Source of the DNA: Sporofaciens musculi
GTDB taxonomy: Bacteria > Bacillota > Clostridia > Lachnospirales > Lachnospiraceae
Direction: 5' to 3'
NCBI RefSeq assembly: GCF_009830285.1
Contig: NZ_WUQX01000001.1
Span: 3,100,501 to 3,164,500 of the forward strand
Length of the DNA: 64,000 nt
A model generated the notes under the pieces. That model was not told where the DNA came from and did not search any database. It was given only the letters and a program-made list of their open reading frames with translations. This document shows positions 16,333 to 24,063 of this stretch, piece by piece (position 1 is the stretch's first letter; the number at the start of each line of letters is the position of its first letter). The position numbers were made by a program, and so were the translations under genes.

Positions 16333-16959
16333 TCATCGGATTTTTGCCAACACTTCTCCATAGATTTTCTCCTGAAACGCGGCGCCCTCCTGTATCAAAT
16401 CGTCTGCTCTTCCATTCAGCTTTTGGGCCTTTTCACGGTCCTTCATCAGCTTCGTATTGATAAATACATTCAAAGAGGCTCCATTTAGCGCCGCCTGTGC
16501 AAACAGGATACCCACGCCTGCATCACTGACTGCAAGCCGGCTGCCTTTTTCTTCCAGAAGCTTCAGACACTCCATGACCTCAATGATTGTCTCCATCAGC
16601 TCCAATGGCACGATACTGGCCTCGTACAAGGCCTTTTCAAGCACCCTCTCCTTGTGAGCCTTCTCCTCCTGGGTTTCCCTGGGAAGACCATACGCCCTTG
16701 ACAACGGCTCAAAACACTCTGCATCCTTATCCGTCAGCTCAATCAGCCGATTCTTAAGCTCCTTTAGACGTGCTAAGGCTCCCTTTATTTCTTCCTCCAC
16801 ATCTGCATAGCGTTTCTTTCCCACAGTCAGGTTCCCCACCATCATCCCAAGAGCCGCGGCCAAAGCACCCACTGCGGCGCAGGCGCCTCCTCCTCCCGGA
16901 ACCGGCTTTGCCGAAGAAAGCTCGTCTATAAAATCCGTCGCCTTTTTTTCTAACATCAT
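16333..16959 (-). CDS. fchA: cyclodeaminase/cyclohydrolase family protein (FchA-like)
   Basis: A 208-residue all-helical protein of the formiminotransferase-cyclodeaminase C-terminal family. The hallmark is PVPGGGGACAAVGALAAALGMMVGNLT (residues 19-45). Stand-alone members act as methenyl-THF cyclohydrolase (FchA) or formimino-THF cyclodeaminase. It sits between glyA (12 bp upstream) and a FolD that lacks its hydrolase lysine, so the cyclohydrolase role (5,10-methenyl-THF to 10-formyl-THF) is favoured. The gene is clearly cotranscribed with both neighbours. A cyclodeaminase role in histidine breakdown is less likely because no hut genes are present. Confidence 0.85.
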   Translation of the reverse strand: MMLEKKATDFIDELSSAKPVPGGGGACAAVGALAAALGMMVGNLTVGKKRYADVEEEIKGALARLKELKNRLIELTDKDAECFEPLSRAYGLPRETQEEKAHKERVLEKALYEASIVPLELMETIIEVMECLKLLEEKGSRLAVSDAGVGILFAQAALNGASLNVFINTKLMKDREKAQKLNGRADDLIQEGAAFQEKIYGEVLAKIR

Positions 16960-16971
16960 AGCCTGGTTCCT

Positions 16972-18219
16972 CTACACATACAGGGGATACTTCTCACAAA
17001 TCTGGTTCACCGACCTTCGTATCTCGTCTGACTTGGTCTCAAAATCCGTCACCGCCATCTTAATCAATCCTGCGATTGTCTTCATATCCTCCTCCTTCAG
17101 CCCCCGCGTGGTGACTGCCGGAGTGCCGATACGGATACCGCTGGTCACAAAGGGGCTTGCCGGATCATTAGGAACCGCATTCTTATTGACCGTGATATAC
17201 ACCTCGTCCAGCCGTTTCTGCATCTCCTTTCCAGAAACGTCCATATTCTGCAGATCAACCAGCATCAGATGGTTATCTGTACCGCCGCTGACCAGATCAA
17301 AGCCTTCCTCCACCATCGCCTCGGCAAGAGCCTTGGCGTTCTTCACAACCTGCTGTTGATATGCCTTAAATTCCGGCTTTAAAGCTTCCCCGAAGCAGAC
17401 CGCTTTTGCAGCGATGATATGCATCAGAGGCCCTCCCTGGGTTCCTGGGAAGATAGCCTTGTCAATGGCCTTGGCATGCTCCTCCTTACAAAGAATAATA
17501 CCGCCTCTTGGCCCTCTCAGGGTCTTATGAGTGGTGCTGGATACCACATCCGCATAAGGAACTGGACTCTGGTGTAAGCCTGCCGCAACCAATCCGGCGA
17601 TATGGGCCATATCTACAAACAGATACGCTCCCACTTCCTTGGCAATATCCCCAAAAATATCAAACCGTATCTCCCTGGGATAAGCAGACGCGCCCGCAAC
17701 AATCATCTTCGGCTTACATTCCCTGGCCTGTCTTCTGATCTCATCATAGTCCAGAAATCCCTGGTCATTTACATTATATGGTACAAAATTATAAAGAAGT
17801 CCTGACATATTTACCGGAGAACCATGGGTGAGATGGCCGCCATGGGCCAGATTCAGCCCCATTACCGTATCTCCCGGCTTAATCAAAGCCTGGTAGACGG
17901 CATTGTTGGCATTAGCCCCTGAATGAGGCTGCACACATGCGTGGTCGCAGCCAAACAGCTTCTTCACACGCTCGATTGCAAGGTCCTCCAGGATGTCCAC
18001 ATGCTCACACCCGCCGTAGTAGCGTCTTCCCGGATAACCCTCCGCGTACTTGTTGGTGGGCACTGTTCCCATCGCCAGCATGACTGCAGGGCTTACAACA
18101 TTTTCAGAAGCAATCAGCTCCAGATTCCTTCTCTGGCGGTTCAGTTCCAGATAAAGAGCATCACCAATCTCATCATCACAGCTTTTGATGTAATCCATAA
18201 CATCTTGAATCATGTTCAT
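16972..18219 (-). CDS. glyA: serine hydroxymethyltransferase
   Basis: A 415-residue PLP enzyme interconverting serine plus THF with glycine plus 5,10-methylene-THF. Signature regions include [17 protein letters not shown] (near 25), the [12 protein letters not shown] segment and the PLP-lysine motif [14 protein letters not shown] (near 225). The frame is open upstream, but ATG 18219 is chosen because GGAGG lies 8 nt ahead and the length then matches the family. It leads an operon with fchA and folD, which together convert the serine C3 unit to formyl-THF. Promoter at 18275-18303, with a palindrome at the expected transcript start. Confidence 0.95.
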   Translation of the reverse strand: MNMIQDVMDYIKSCDDEIGDALYLELNRQRRNLELIASENVVSPAVMLAMGTVPTNKYAEGYPGRRYYGGCEHVDILEDLAIERVKKLFGCDHACVQPHSGANANNAVYQALIKPGDTVMGLNLAHGGHLTHGSPVNMSGLLYNFVPYNVNDQGFLDYDEIRRQARECKPKMIVAGASAYPREIRFDIFGDIAKEVGAYLFVDMAHIAGLVAAGLHQSPVPYADVVSSTTHKTLRGPRGGIILCKEEHAKAIDKAIFPGTQGGPLMHIIAAKAVCFGEALKPEFKAYQQQVVKNAKALAEAMVEEGFDLVSGGTDNHLMLVDLQNMDVSGKEMQKRLDEVYITVNKNAVPNDPASPFVTSGIRIGTPAVTTRGLKEEDMKTIAGLIKMAVTDFETKSDEIRRSVNQICEKYPLYV

Positions 18220-18257
18220 CGCATTTCCCTCCATTTGTCTTTTGCGTTCTCCGTTTG

Positions 18258-18274
18258 GTAAATGTAACATTTAC
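18258..18274. promoter_or_regulatory. palindrome at the glyA transcription start
   Basis: GTAAATG-TAA-CATTTAC, 7-bp perfect arms around 3 bp, lies immediately downstream of the glyA -10 box, the position of a repressor operator. No regulator can be assigned. No tetrahydrofolate, glycine or other riboswitch core was recognised in the short leader. Confidence 0.5.
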
Positions 18275-18303
18275 ATCTTACCATTTGCCGGAAGATTCGT
18301 AAA
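18275..18303 (-). promoter_or_regulatory. promoter of glyA-fchA-folD
   Basis: Minus-strand TTTACG (18298-18303), 17 bp, TAAGAT (18275-18280), 56 bp before the glyA ATG. Confidence 0.6.
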
Positions 18304-18377
18304 GACAGAAATTAAAAGCCCAATATCCTTCGGCGGATGTATATATGGTATTTAAAAGAATTCTATGGTGTAAAGTA

Positions 18378-18406
18378 TTGCCATTAAGGGAAGAATTATG
18401 TATAAT
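18378..18406 (+). promoter_or_regulatory. promoter of the flavin reductase/rubredoxin gene
   Basis: TTGCCA (18378-18383), 17 bp, TATAAT (18401-18406) with an extended TG before the -10 box, 67 bp before ATG 18473. It is divergent from the glyA promoter about 75 bp away. Confidence 0.75.
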
Positions 18407-18472
18407 TTCCATAGACAAAGACGCTGGAATTCTTTGACAAAAAGACTTGCTTCAGCGCAAAAGGAGGAGAAA

Positions 18473-19075
18473 ATGGACAGAAAAGCAATGTATAAGCTTA
18501 CCTACGGACTCTTTATTCTGACGGCAAAAGAGGGTGAGAAAGACAACGGCTGTATCGTAAACACGGTAACCCAGGTTACCACAGAACCCAACCGGATTAC
18601 GGTAGCAGTAAATAAAAAGAATTATACCCATGATATGATTCAAAGGACAGGCGCTTTCAATGTTTCTGTCCTTACAGAGAATTCTCAATTTGATACTTAT
18701 AAGAACTGGGGCTTTCAGAGCGGCGCCCAGGTTGACAAGCTGGAGGCAATTTCATCAAAGAGGGCAGAGAATGGGATTGTGTATATTGAAGATGAATGTA
18801 ATGCGTACATTTCCGCAAAGGTGGTGTCAGCCACAGACCTTGGAACCCACACTCTGTTTTTAGCGGATGTGACGGATGCCTGCGCGTTGTCGGAGGACGA
18901 GTCGGTGACTTATAGTTATTATCAGAAGAAGATTAAGACCGCGCCTAAGACGGACGGGGCGAAGAAGGGGTTTGTCTGTACGGTGTGCGGATATGTCTAT
19001 GAAGGGGATGCGCTGCCGGAGGATTTTGTGTGTCCTTGGTGTAAGCATCCGGCAAGTGATTTTAAGAGGTTGTAG
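18473..19075 (+). CDS. flavin reductase domain fused to rubredoxin (Hrb-like)
   Basis: A 200-residue two-domain redox protein. Residues 1-145 are a flavin-reductase-like FMN-binding domain (KLTYGLFILTAKEG, NCIVNTVTQVT-type strands, THTLFLADVTDA). Residues 155-200 are a rubredoxin with CTVCGYVYEG and CPWCKHPASDF, giving four Fe-binding Cys. In clostridia such high-molecular-weight rubredoxins pass electrons from NAD(P)H to flavodiiron proteins or rubrerythrins for O2 and peroxide removal. The frame is open further upstream, but ATG 18473 has AAGGAGG 7 nt ahead and begins the domain. It is monocistronic, with its own promoter and terminator. The partner protein is not in the window. Confidence 0.9.
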   Translation: MDRKAMYKLTYGLFILTAKEGEKDNGCIVNTVTQVTTEPNRITVAVNKKNYTHDMIQRTGAFNVSVLTENSQFDTYKNWGFQSGAQVDKLEAISSKRAENGIVYIEDECNAYISAKVVSATDLGTHTLFLADVTDACALSEDESVTYSYYQKKIKTAPKTDGAKKGFVCTVCGYVYEGDALPEDFVCPWCKHPASDFKRL

Positions 19076-19094
19076 GGGATGGCGCTCCATCCCC
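19075..19094 (+). terminator. terminator after the rubredoxin fusion gene
   Basis: An 8-bp stem GGGGATGG/CCATCCCC with a CGCT loop starts at the last base of the stop codon and is followed by a T-rich tail (TTATTTGTATATTTG). Confidence 0.75.
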
Positions 19095-19133
19095 TTATTT
19101 GTATATTTGTAAATTAGCCTCTCGACTATACTC

Positions 19134-20681
19134 TCAACTTTTCTCCAAATACGCCTTTGCCTCCTTGATAAAACTGGCAATAATTAAAACAATTACCATC
19201 CCAATGGGAAATGCGGCAATAATAGATACCGTCTGAAGATTACTCATTGACCCTTCGGAGAAAATCAAGGCAATCGGCAGCAGGATCAATAGAATCGCCC
19301 AGAACAATTTCATCCTGCCGCCAGCTTCCTCACCGTCCTGAAATTCTCTATAACTGTAGGCGGACGCAACCAATGTAATGCTGTCAAATGAAGTGGCGTA
19401 AAAAGCAATCATGGCAGCAACCAGCAGAACCAGCGCAATCCAATGTGCCGGCAGAGTTTTTATAATCTCAATCACCGTCTGATAGAGATCACCGCAGCTC
19501 TCATAAAAAACAATTCCATCAAATCTCCCTGTCATCTGTAAACCAAGGCCATAATTCCCCAGAACGATAAAGGAAATAAATGTGCTGCTCACTCCGAAAG
19601 CATACGCCCCTAGTATCACCTGTTTCACAGTCCTTCCCCTGCTGATGCCTCCCATGAAAAAAGGCGACGCTACGCACCACACCAACCAGTACGCCCAATA
19701 GAAAATCGTCCAGTTCTGAGGAAATGAGGTCGTTCTTCCCGCATCTGTCCAGGTAGAAAGCCCGATAAAGTTCTGCACCACATTTCCTACTGCTGTAAAT
19801 CCAGTCTCAATGATATATCTGGTCTCGCCTCCAAGCGCCAGGACAAACAGCAGCAAAATCCCGAACAGCCACATACAGGCATTGGCCAGCCATGAAACCT
19901 TCTTCATTCCTCCCATTACAGACACCGTATATACTATACAAATCACCACCAGAAGACTAATGGTTATGAGCTTTGAGCTTTCCACGCCCACAAGACTCGA
20001 AAGCGCCGCCGAGAGCAGAGGCGTCGCAACAGAAAATGTGGTAGCAGTTCCAGCAATCAACGCAGCCACTGCCAGCACGTCAATCAGCCTCCCAGGAAAA
20101 CGATCTGTCCAGTCCCCTAAAATGGGTCGGCATGCTTCTGAATACTTCTGTTTTCTCACGTCCCGCACATGCACCATAAATCCAAAACAAGCCGCCAATG
20201 TAGCATAGAAACTCCAGGGAATGGGGCCCCAATGGAACAGGGGGTAAGCAGACGCCCAATCCTGAACAGAGCCAAGCTCTGCCGTGTGAGCCTCCTGTGC
20301 ATAGGAAATCCACTCGCACAGGGAATAAAACAGGATATCTGCCGCAAGACCGCAAGTAAATACCATGGCCCCCCAGGACCAAAATCCATATTGTGGCTTC
20401 TCCCCTGGTTTTCCAAGGGTGATTTTCCCTATATCAGAAAATGCAATCCATAATGAGACAAGTAAAATTCCCAGACCAAGCATAAGATAATAGACACCAA
20501 ATTTATCCCCAAGAAAAGTCCGTACAGACGACAGCAAATTAGTTGATCCTTCTGGATTCACTAAAAAAAACGTGCATAGAACCAGTATTACAATGAGGGG
20601 TACAATCGTAGTTGCGGGATCAATCCGTCTGAGTAAATTCTCCCCTTTCCTATTCTTCAGGTCCGTTTTATCAATCATCAT
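19134..20681 (-). CDS. BCCT family transporter (probable choline/betaine uptake)
   Basis: A 515-residue membrane protein with about 12 helices and the BCCT hallmark region: FWSWGAMVFTCGLAADILFYSLCEW, YPLFHWGPIPWSFYATLAA, and TNWTIFYWAYWLVWC-like aromatic helix 8 (NWTIFYWAYWLVWCVASPFFMGGISRGR, whose Trp residues form the quaternary-amine box). BCCT carriers import choline, betaine or carnitine, often with Na+. It is the last gene of a minus-strand group with two LicC-like domains and a LicA-like kinase, 68 bp downstream of licC. It plausibly replaces the LicB choline permease. Choline as substrate is inferred from context. Confidence 0.88.
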   Translation of the reverse strand: MMIDKTDLKNRKGENLLRRIDPATTIVPLIVILVLCTFFLVNPEGSTNLLSSVRTFLGDKFGVYYLMLGLGILLVSLWIAFSDIGKITLGKPGEKPQYGFWSWGAMVFTCGLAADILFYSLCEWISYAQEAHTAELGSVQDWASAYPLFHWGPIPWSFYATLAACFGFMVHVRDVRKQKYSEACRPILGDWTDRFPGRLIDVLAVAALIAGTATTFSVATPLLSAALSSLVGVESSKLITISLLVVICIVYTVSVMGGMKKVSWLANACMWLFGILLLFVLALGGETRYIIETGFTAVGNVVQNFIGLSTWTDAGRTTSFPQNWTIFYWAYWLVWCVASPFFMGGISRGRTVKQVILGAYAFGVSSTFISFIVLGNYGLGLQMTGRFDGIVFYESCGDLYQTVIEIIKTLPAHWIALVLLVAAMIAFYATSFDSITLVASAYSYREFQDGEEAGGRMKLFWAILLILLPIALIFSEGSMSNLQTVSIIAAFPIGMVIVLIIASFIKEAKAYLEKS

Positions 20682-20749
20682 ATTCTTTTTTCTCCTAATT
20701 TCTGTTTAATATATACATAACGGTATATCTTTTGACCATACAGCCCGCT

Positions 20750-21511
20750 TCAAATTGTTGAAGCTTCCCTATCTTCTGGAATTTTAGACTGTCTTTGGGA
20801 AATCATATATTTCAGATATTCACGATCAATGGCTGCCAATTCCTTTAGATTATCAATCTCCGTCACATCATTTCTGCCCATTTCATAAATACCAAGCTGA
20901 TACTCCTTAGGATAACAAAACATTGCCACATCATCCCAGTAAATCTGTCTGTTCATCTTTTCCTCAAATTCGATTTCCAAATGCCTTTTAAGCCTTCTGC
21001 CATCCTTGGCACTCCATCTTGAGATACTGTAAAGCTGCCATCCTCTTTTTCCTCCTGTACGGCTACAATTTACCACAACACCATTTTCAACCGTCATGAG
21101 CCATTCATCTGTAGGCTCGTTCGTCCATACTGCATTGTAACCGGAGCGTTCAAATTGAGGACAAAGAATGTCCTTGTTATAGATCATCTGATCTCCGTCA
21201 AGAATCATAGCATTTTCCAGATAGTCTCTGGCAGCATACAGGGATGAGATATTGTTACAGGAGAAATAGTATGGATTTTCAATCAGATTCACCTCTGGAT
21301 ATGCTTCCTTCAACACCCTGAACTTTTCCTTTTGATATCCGACTACCACATAAATTTCTCGAATACGATTCTGTATCAAGCCCTGGATTACCGTATCAAT
21401 CATCCTCACTCCATTCACAGGGATTAAAGGCTTCGGCGTCTCCAATGTCAGAGGATGCATCCGTTTTCCAATCCCCGCCGCCATAACAATGGCTTTATTC
21501 ACATATTCCAT
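20750..21511 (-). CDS. licC: LicC-like CTP:phosphocholine cytidylyltransferase
   Basis: A 253-residue nucleotidyltransferase. It starts AIVMAAGIGKRMHPLTLETPKPLIPVNG (G-x-G-x-R-x(n)-P-K-x-L signature) and has YFSCNNISSLYAARDYL, ILDGDQMIY (metal-binding Asp) and IYWDDVAMF...VTEIDNLKELAAID, the C-terminal pattern of pneumococcal LicC (WDN...YEIDS). It would make CDP-choline from phosphocholine. The frame is open upstream, but ATG 21511 is preferred: the GGAGGAG ribosome site lies in the last codons of the fused licC-licA gene, giving tight coupling. Another NDP-sugar or alcohol substrate cannot be excluded from the fold alone. Confidence 0.8.
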   Translation of the reverse strand: MEYVNKAIVMAAGIGKRMHPLTLETPKPLIPVNGVRMIDTVIQGLIQNRIREIYVVVGYQKEKFRVLKEAYPEVNLIENPYYFSCNNISSLYAARDYLENAMILDGDQMIYNKDILCPQFERSGYNAVWTNEPTDEWLMTVENGVVVNCSRTGGKRGWQLYSISRWSAKDGRRLKRHLEIEFEEKMNRQIYWDDVAMFCYPKEYQLGIYEMGRNDVTEIDNLKELAAIDREYLKYMISQRQSKIPEDREASTI

Positions 21512-21512
21512 C

Positions 21513-23333
21513 CTACTCCTCCTCGTATGCGTTCCTTTGATGCTTATCCTCTGATGATTGCTCCCCGCTGTGTATTTCCATCTCCTGCAGGGCATATCTG
21601 TAATAATCTTTTGCAAAACGATACTGCTTTAGCGAATACTCCCCGAATTCCACCCCAAGGCTTCTCTTATATTCGCACCAGTTACTCCACAAAAGACCGC
21701 AGGCTGCAATATAACAATAAATCTTAAGCCGATTCTCCCAGGAGCACTTTTCTTCAAAGTAAATATCAATCAACTGGTCAACCTGCTCTCTGTCATAAAA
21801 ACTGTAGACGCAGAACATGGCAAGATCCAAATGTGGGTCCTGCATCCCCGCATATTCCCAGTCCGTAAGCCTAAGTTCTTCCTCCCCTTTCTGATTCCGG
21901 TAAAACAGAAAATTATCCGGAACCGCATCTATATGGGTCAATGTTTTCCGTTCTATGTGACTCTCAACAAAAGTCTTTAACGATAAGACTCCCGCCTTAG
22001 CCTCCTGATAATCCTTGAAAACAGAAGGCTCGCCACTCCACAGAGATTCATAGAATTCAATCTGTCCATACAGGTTAAACTCATGGCCGACCTCCAGATG
22101 CATGGAATGAAAATCCCGTAATTTTTCCATACATTGATTCAAATCCCGACAGTCCTTTGGATCAGCCGTTCTGACGTCTCTTAAATATTTTGTAATCTTA
22201 TATCCATTTTCCGGATTAAGATAGACTACATCATCACACAGCCCAAGCCCTGCAATCGTCCGATAAACACAGGCCTCCTGCCTTCGATTAATGAGTTTTT
22301 CTGTCCCTTCTCCTGGTATCCGCATAATATATTCTTCTCCCTCACAGGAAAATAAAAAGGAACGGTTTGTCATTCCTTTTTTCAGGACTTTTATATCTGT
22401 AATCTCATCTACATGAACGTGGAACACATCGGCAATCACATCAAGGGCGTCTGATTTCAAATGATTTGATTCCTCATCCAATTCCCGTAGTTGTTCATAG
22501 GTGTTAATCTCCGCCACATCAAAGGCATGGACCACCCTTGCCGGCACAATCATTTTTCCATTATCATACAAAGTTATCTCCCAGAAAGCATTATCATTGC
22601 GGGAATCCTGGCATAATTCTTCCAGTCGTTTCCGGACAAGGACACACTCCTCCTTAAGAAGATAGGCAATGCCTGTCATTGCATTTCCCCCGCTTAATTT
22701 GGGTACAGACACCAGCTCCATCTTACGGTTCACCCTGACATCGCTGTCATTGTCTACGATATCGCTGACCATATACCAGGAATAGAGCTCATGCCTGCTA
22801 AATGGATTTTGGTCGCACCAGATATCACAGGGAACAATGTATGTATTGGAAAGATATTCTGCTGCCAGGCGTAAGGAATGTAGATTATTTTTGGCTGCGT
22901 AATTCGGATTGAAGATGAGCTTTACTTTGTATTTGTCGATAAGATATTCATATTTTTCTTTCAAAAATCCTACTATAATATAGATTTCTGTGATTCCAAC
23001 CTTTTGTAATTGTCTGATCTGCCTCTCGATTAACGGCTCGTTGTTTACTTCCAACAGACCTTTAGGGAGCTCTCTGTTAATGGGAACCATACGCATCCCA
23101 AAACCTGCAGCCAAAATGACTGCATTTCTAGGCTCTTTGTCCTGGTACTCCTGCCTTGCCTTTAAAGTTGGTTTTAGCTGCCCATCCAGGTATCCGTTTT
23201 CCATCAGCCTCCTGACGGAACGGTTCACGACTCCCAATGAATGACCGCTGGACTGTGCAAGAATACGCTGGTTAATGTACGGCTCTGAAAACAAGACTTT
23301 CAGAACATCGTTTTCTTGTTTGTTCTTGAACAA
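21513..23333 (-). CDS. licA: winged-helix / LicC-like nucleotidyltransferase / LicA-like choline kinase fusion
   Basis: A 606-residue three-part protein. Residues 1-60 are a winged helix (VLKVLFSEPYINQRILAQSS, SVRRLMENGYLDG). About 68-310 is a nucleotidyltransferase (VILAAGFGMRMVPINRELPKGLLEV). About 330-606 is an APH/choline kinase domain with the Brenner motif HIDAVPDNFLF near 466 and LTDWEYAGMQDPHLDLAM. It probably phosphorylates imported choline and makes CDP-choline. Longer starts are possible (ATG 23405), but that ATG lies inside a terminator hairpin. TTG 23333 has AAAGGAG 8 nt upstream and starts at the winged helix. The operon continues to licC and the BCCT gene. The winged helix may regulate the gene or sense a product; that is speculative. 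Confidence 0.82.
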   Translation of the reverse strand: MFKNKQENDVLKVLFSEPYINQRILAQSSGHSLGVVNRSVRRLMENGYLDGQLKPTLKARQEYQDKEPRNAVILAAGFGMRMVPINRELPKGLLEVNNEPLIERQIRQLQKVGITEIYIIVGFLKEKYEYLIDKYKVKLIFNPNYAAKNNLHSLRLAAEYLSNTYIVPCDIWCDQNPFSRHELYSWYMVSDIVDNDSDVRVNRKMELVSVPKLSGGNAMTGIAYLLKEECVLVRKRLEELCQDSRNDNAFWEITLYDNGKMIVPARVVHAFDVAEINTYEQLRELDEESNHLKSDALDVIADVFHVHVDEITDIKVLKKGMTNRSFLFSCEGEEYIMRIPGEGTEKLINRRQEACVYRTIAGLGLCDDVVYLNPENGYKITKYLRDVRTADPKDCRDLNQCMEKLRDFHSMHLEVGHEFNLYGQIEFYESLWSGEPSVFKDYQEAKAGVLSLKTFVESHIERKTLTHIDAVPDNFLFYRNQKGEEELRLTDWEYAGMQDPHLDLAMFCVYSFYDREQVDQLIDIYFEEKCSWENRLKIYCYIAACGLLWSNWCEYKRSLGVEFGEYSLKQYRFAKDYYRYALQEMEIHSGEQSSEDKHQRNAYEEE

Positions 23334-23363
23334 TTTTGATTCTCCTTTCGTGAACTTTGGCAT

Positions 23364-23410
23364 AAAAAATAATACCTTGGAGATAAAGTAACATCTCCCA
23401 GGCATTATTT
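23364..23410 (-). terminator. terminator after the lipoprotein gene, before the lic operon
   Basis: An imperfect 18-bp stem (23367-23384 and 23393-23410, 16 pairs matched) with an 8-nt loop, followed on the minus strand by six T. It separates the choline-binding-protein/lipoprotein transcript from the lic genes. The lic ribosome site begins only about 20 nt further on and no promoter fits between. The lic genes may thus depend on read-through, making this a possible attenuator. Confidence 0.7.
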
Positions 23411-23433
23411 TTCATAAACAACTCTTTTTAATA

Positions 23434-24063
23434 TTATTCAGGATTTTGGGGATCCTCCGGACCATCGGCGCCCTTAGGACCGACAACCATATTTTTATAC
23501 TCCAGTGAACATACCTGCAGCGAATGTCCCCCCGGCCCTTCTGAAATGCTGACAGAGAAGCCCCCAATCTCTGCCGTGGTATTCCCATTTACATTTTCGG
23601 TTACCCAGGCTGCCGCATCGCTTCCAAATGTTCCTGCACATTTAGACAAAAAATCAGCATAGTCATCCCCTGAGTCTGTAAAAACTGCATTATAGACATT
23701 TCCGTTCCCATCAGCCTGGATGTCACAGGTATAGTTACCATTTTGCAAGACCCAACTGGCAGACCCATCCGGCGCATCCACTCCTCCGGTATCAGAAAAA
23801 CCGTACTCTGACAGCAGCTCTAACACCTGCTGGCCCCTGACATCCTTAAGTCCCTCAATTTCTTCCATCACCGGCGCATCTGACGGGTCCTTGATTTCTA
23901 CATCATTCTCATCATGTACCTCGTCTGCCGGCGACTGTGGTTCTTTCTTATTTTCATTTTCAATACTGCTGCTATTTTTATCTGAACATCCCCATATACA
24001 TATTGTGCAGAGCAGACATATAAAAAAACAGCCTTTTTTGATACAATTACCTTTACTCAACAT
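23434..24063 (-). CDS. small secreted lipoprotein, unknown function
   Basis: A 209-residue protein with a lipoprotein signal: basic start (CIKKG), hydrophobic core CFFICLLCTICIW and a lipobox-like IWGC with Cys at about 26. A disordered acidic linker follows (NENKKEPQSPADEVHDEND), then a compact domain from about 70 (LLSEYGFSDTGG, WVLQNGNYTCDIQADGNGNVYNAVFTDS). The end is GPKGADGPEDPQNPE. Family not recognised. The start overlaps the end of the choline-binding-type protein gene by 11 bp, with translational coupling expected, so it may assist or sit beside that surface protein. Confidence 0.75.
   Translation of the reverse strand: MLSKGNCIKKGCFFICLLCTICIWGCSDKNSSSIENENKKEPQSPADEVHDENDVEIKDPSDAPVMEEIEGLKDVRGQQVLELLSEYGFSDTGGVDAPDGSASWVLQNGNYTCDIQADGNGNVYNAVFTDSGDDYADFLSKCAGTFGSDAAAWVTENVNGNTTAEIGGFSVSISEGPGGHSLQVCSLEYKNMVVGPKGADGPEDPQNPE

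Noticed and set aside
18220-18472. Possible folate or glycine riboswitch before glyA
   Set aside because: The leader is only about 55 nt after the predicted start and no conserved aptamer core was found; a palindrome explains the structure better.
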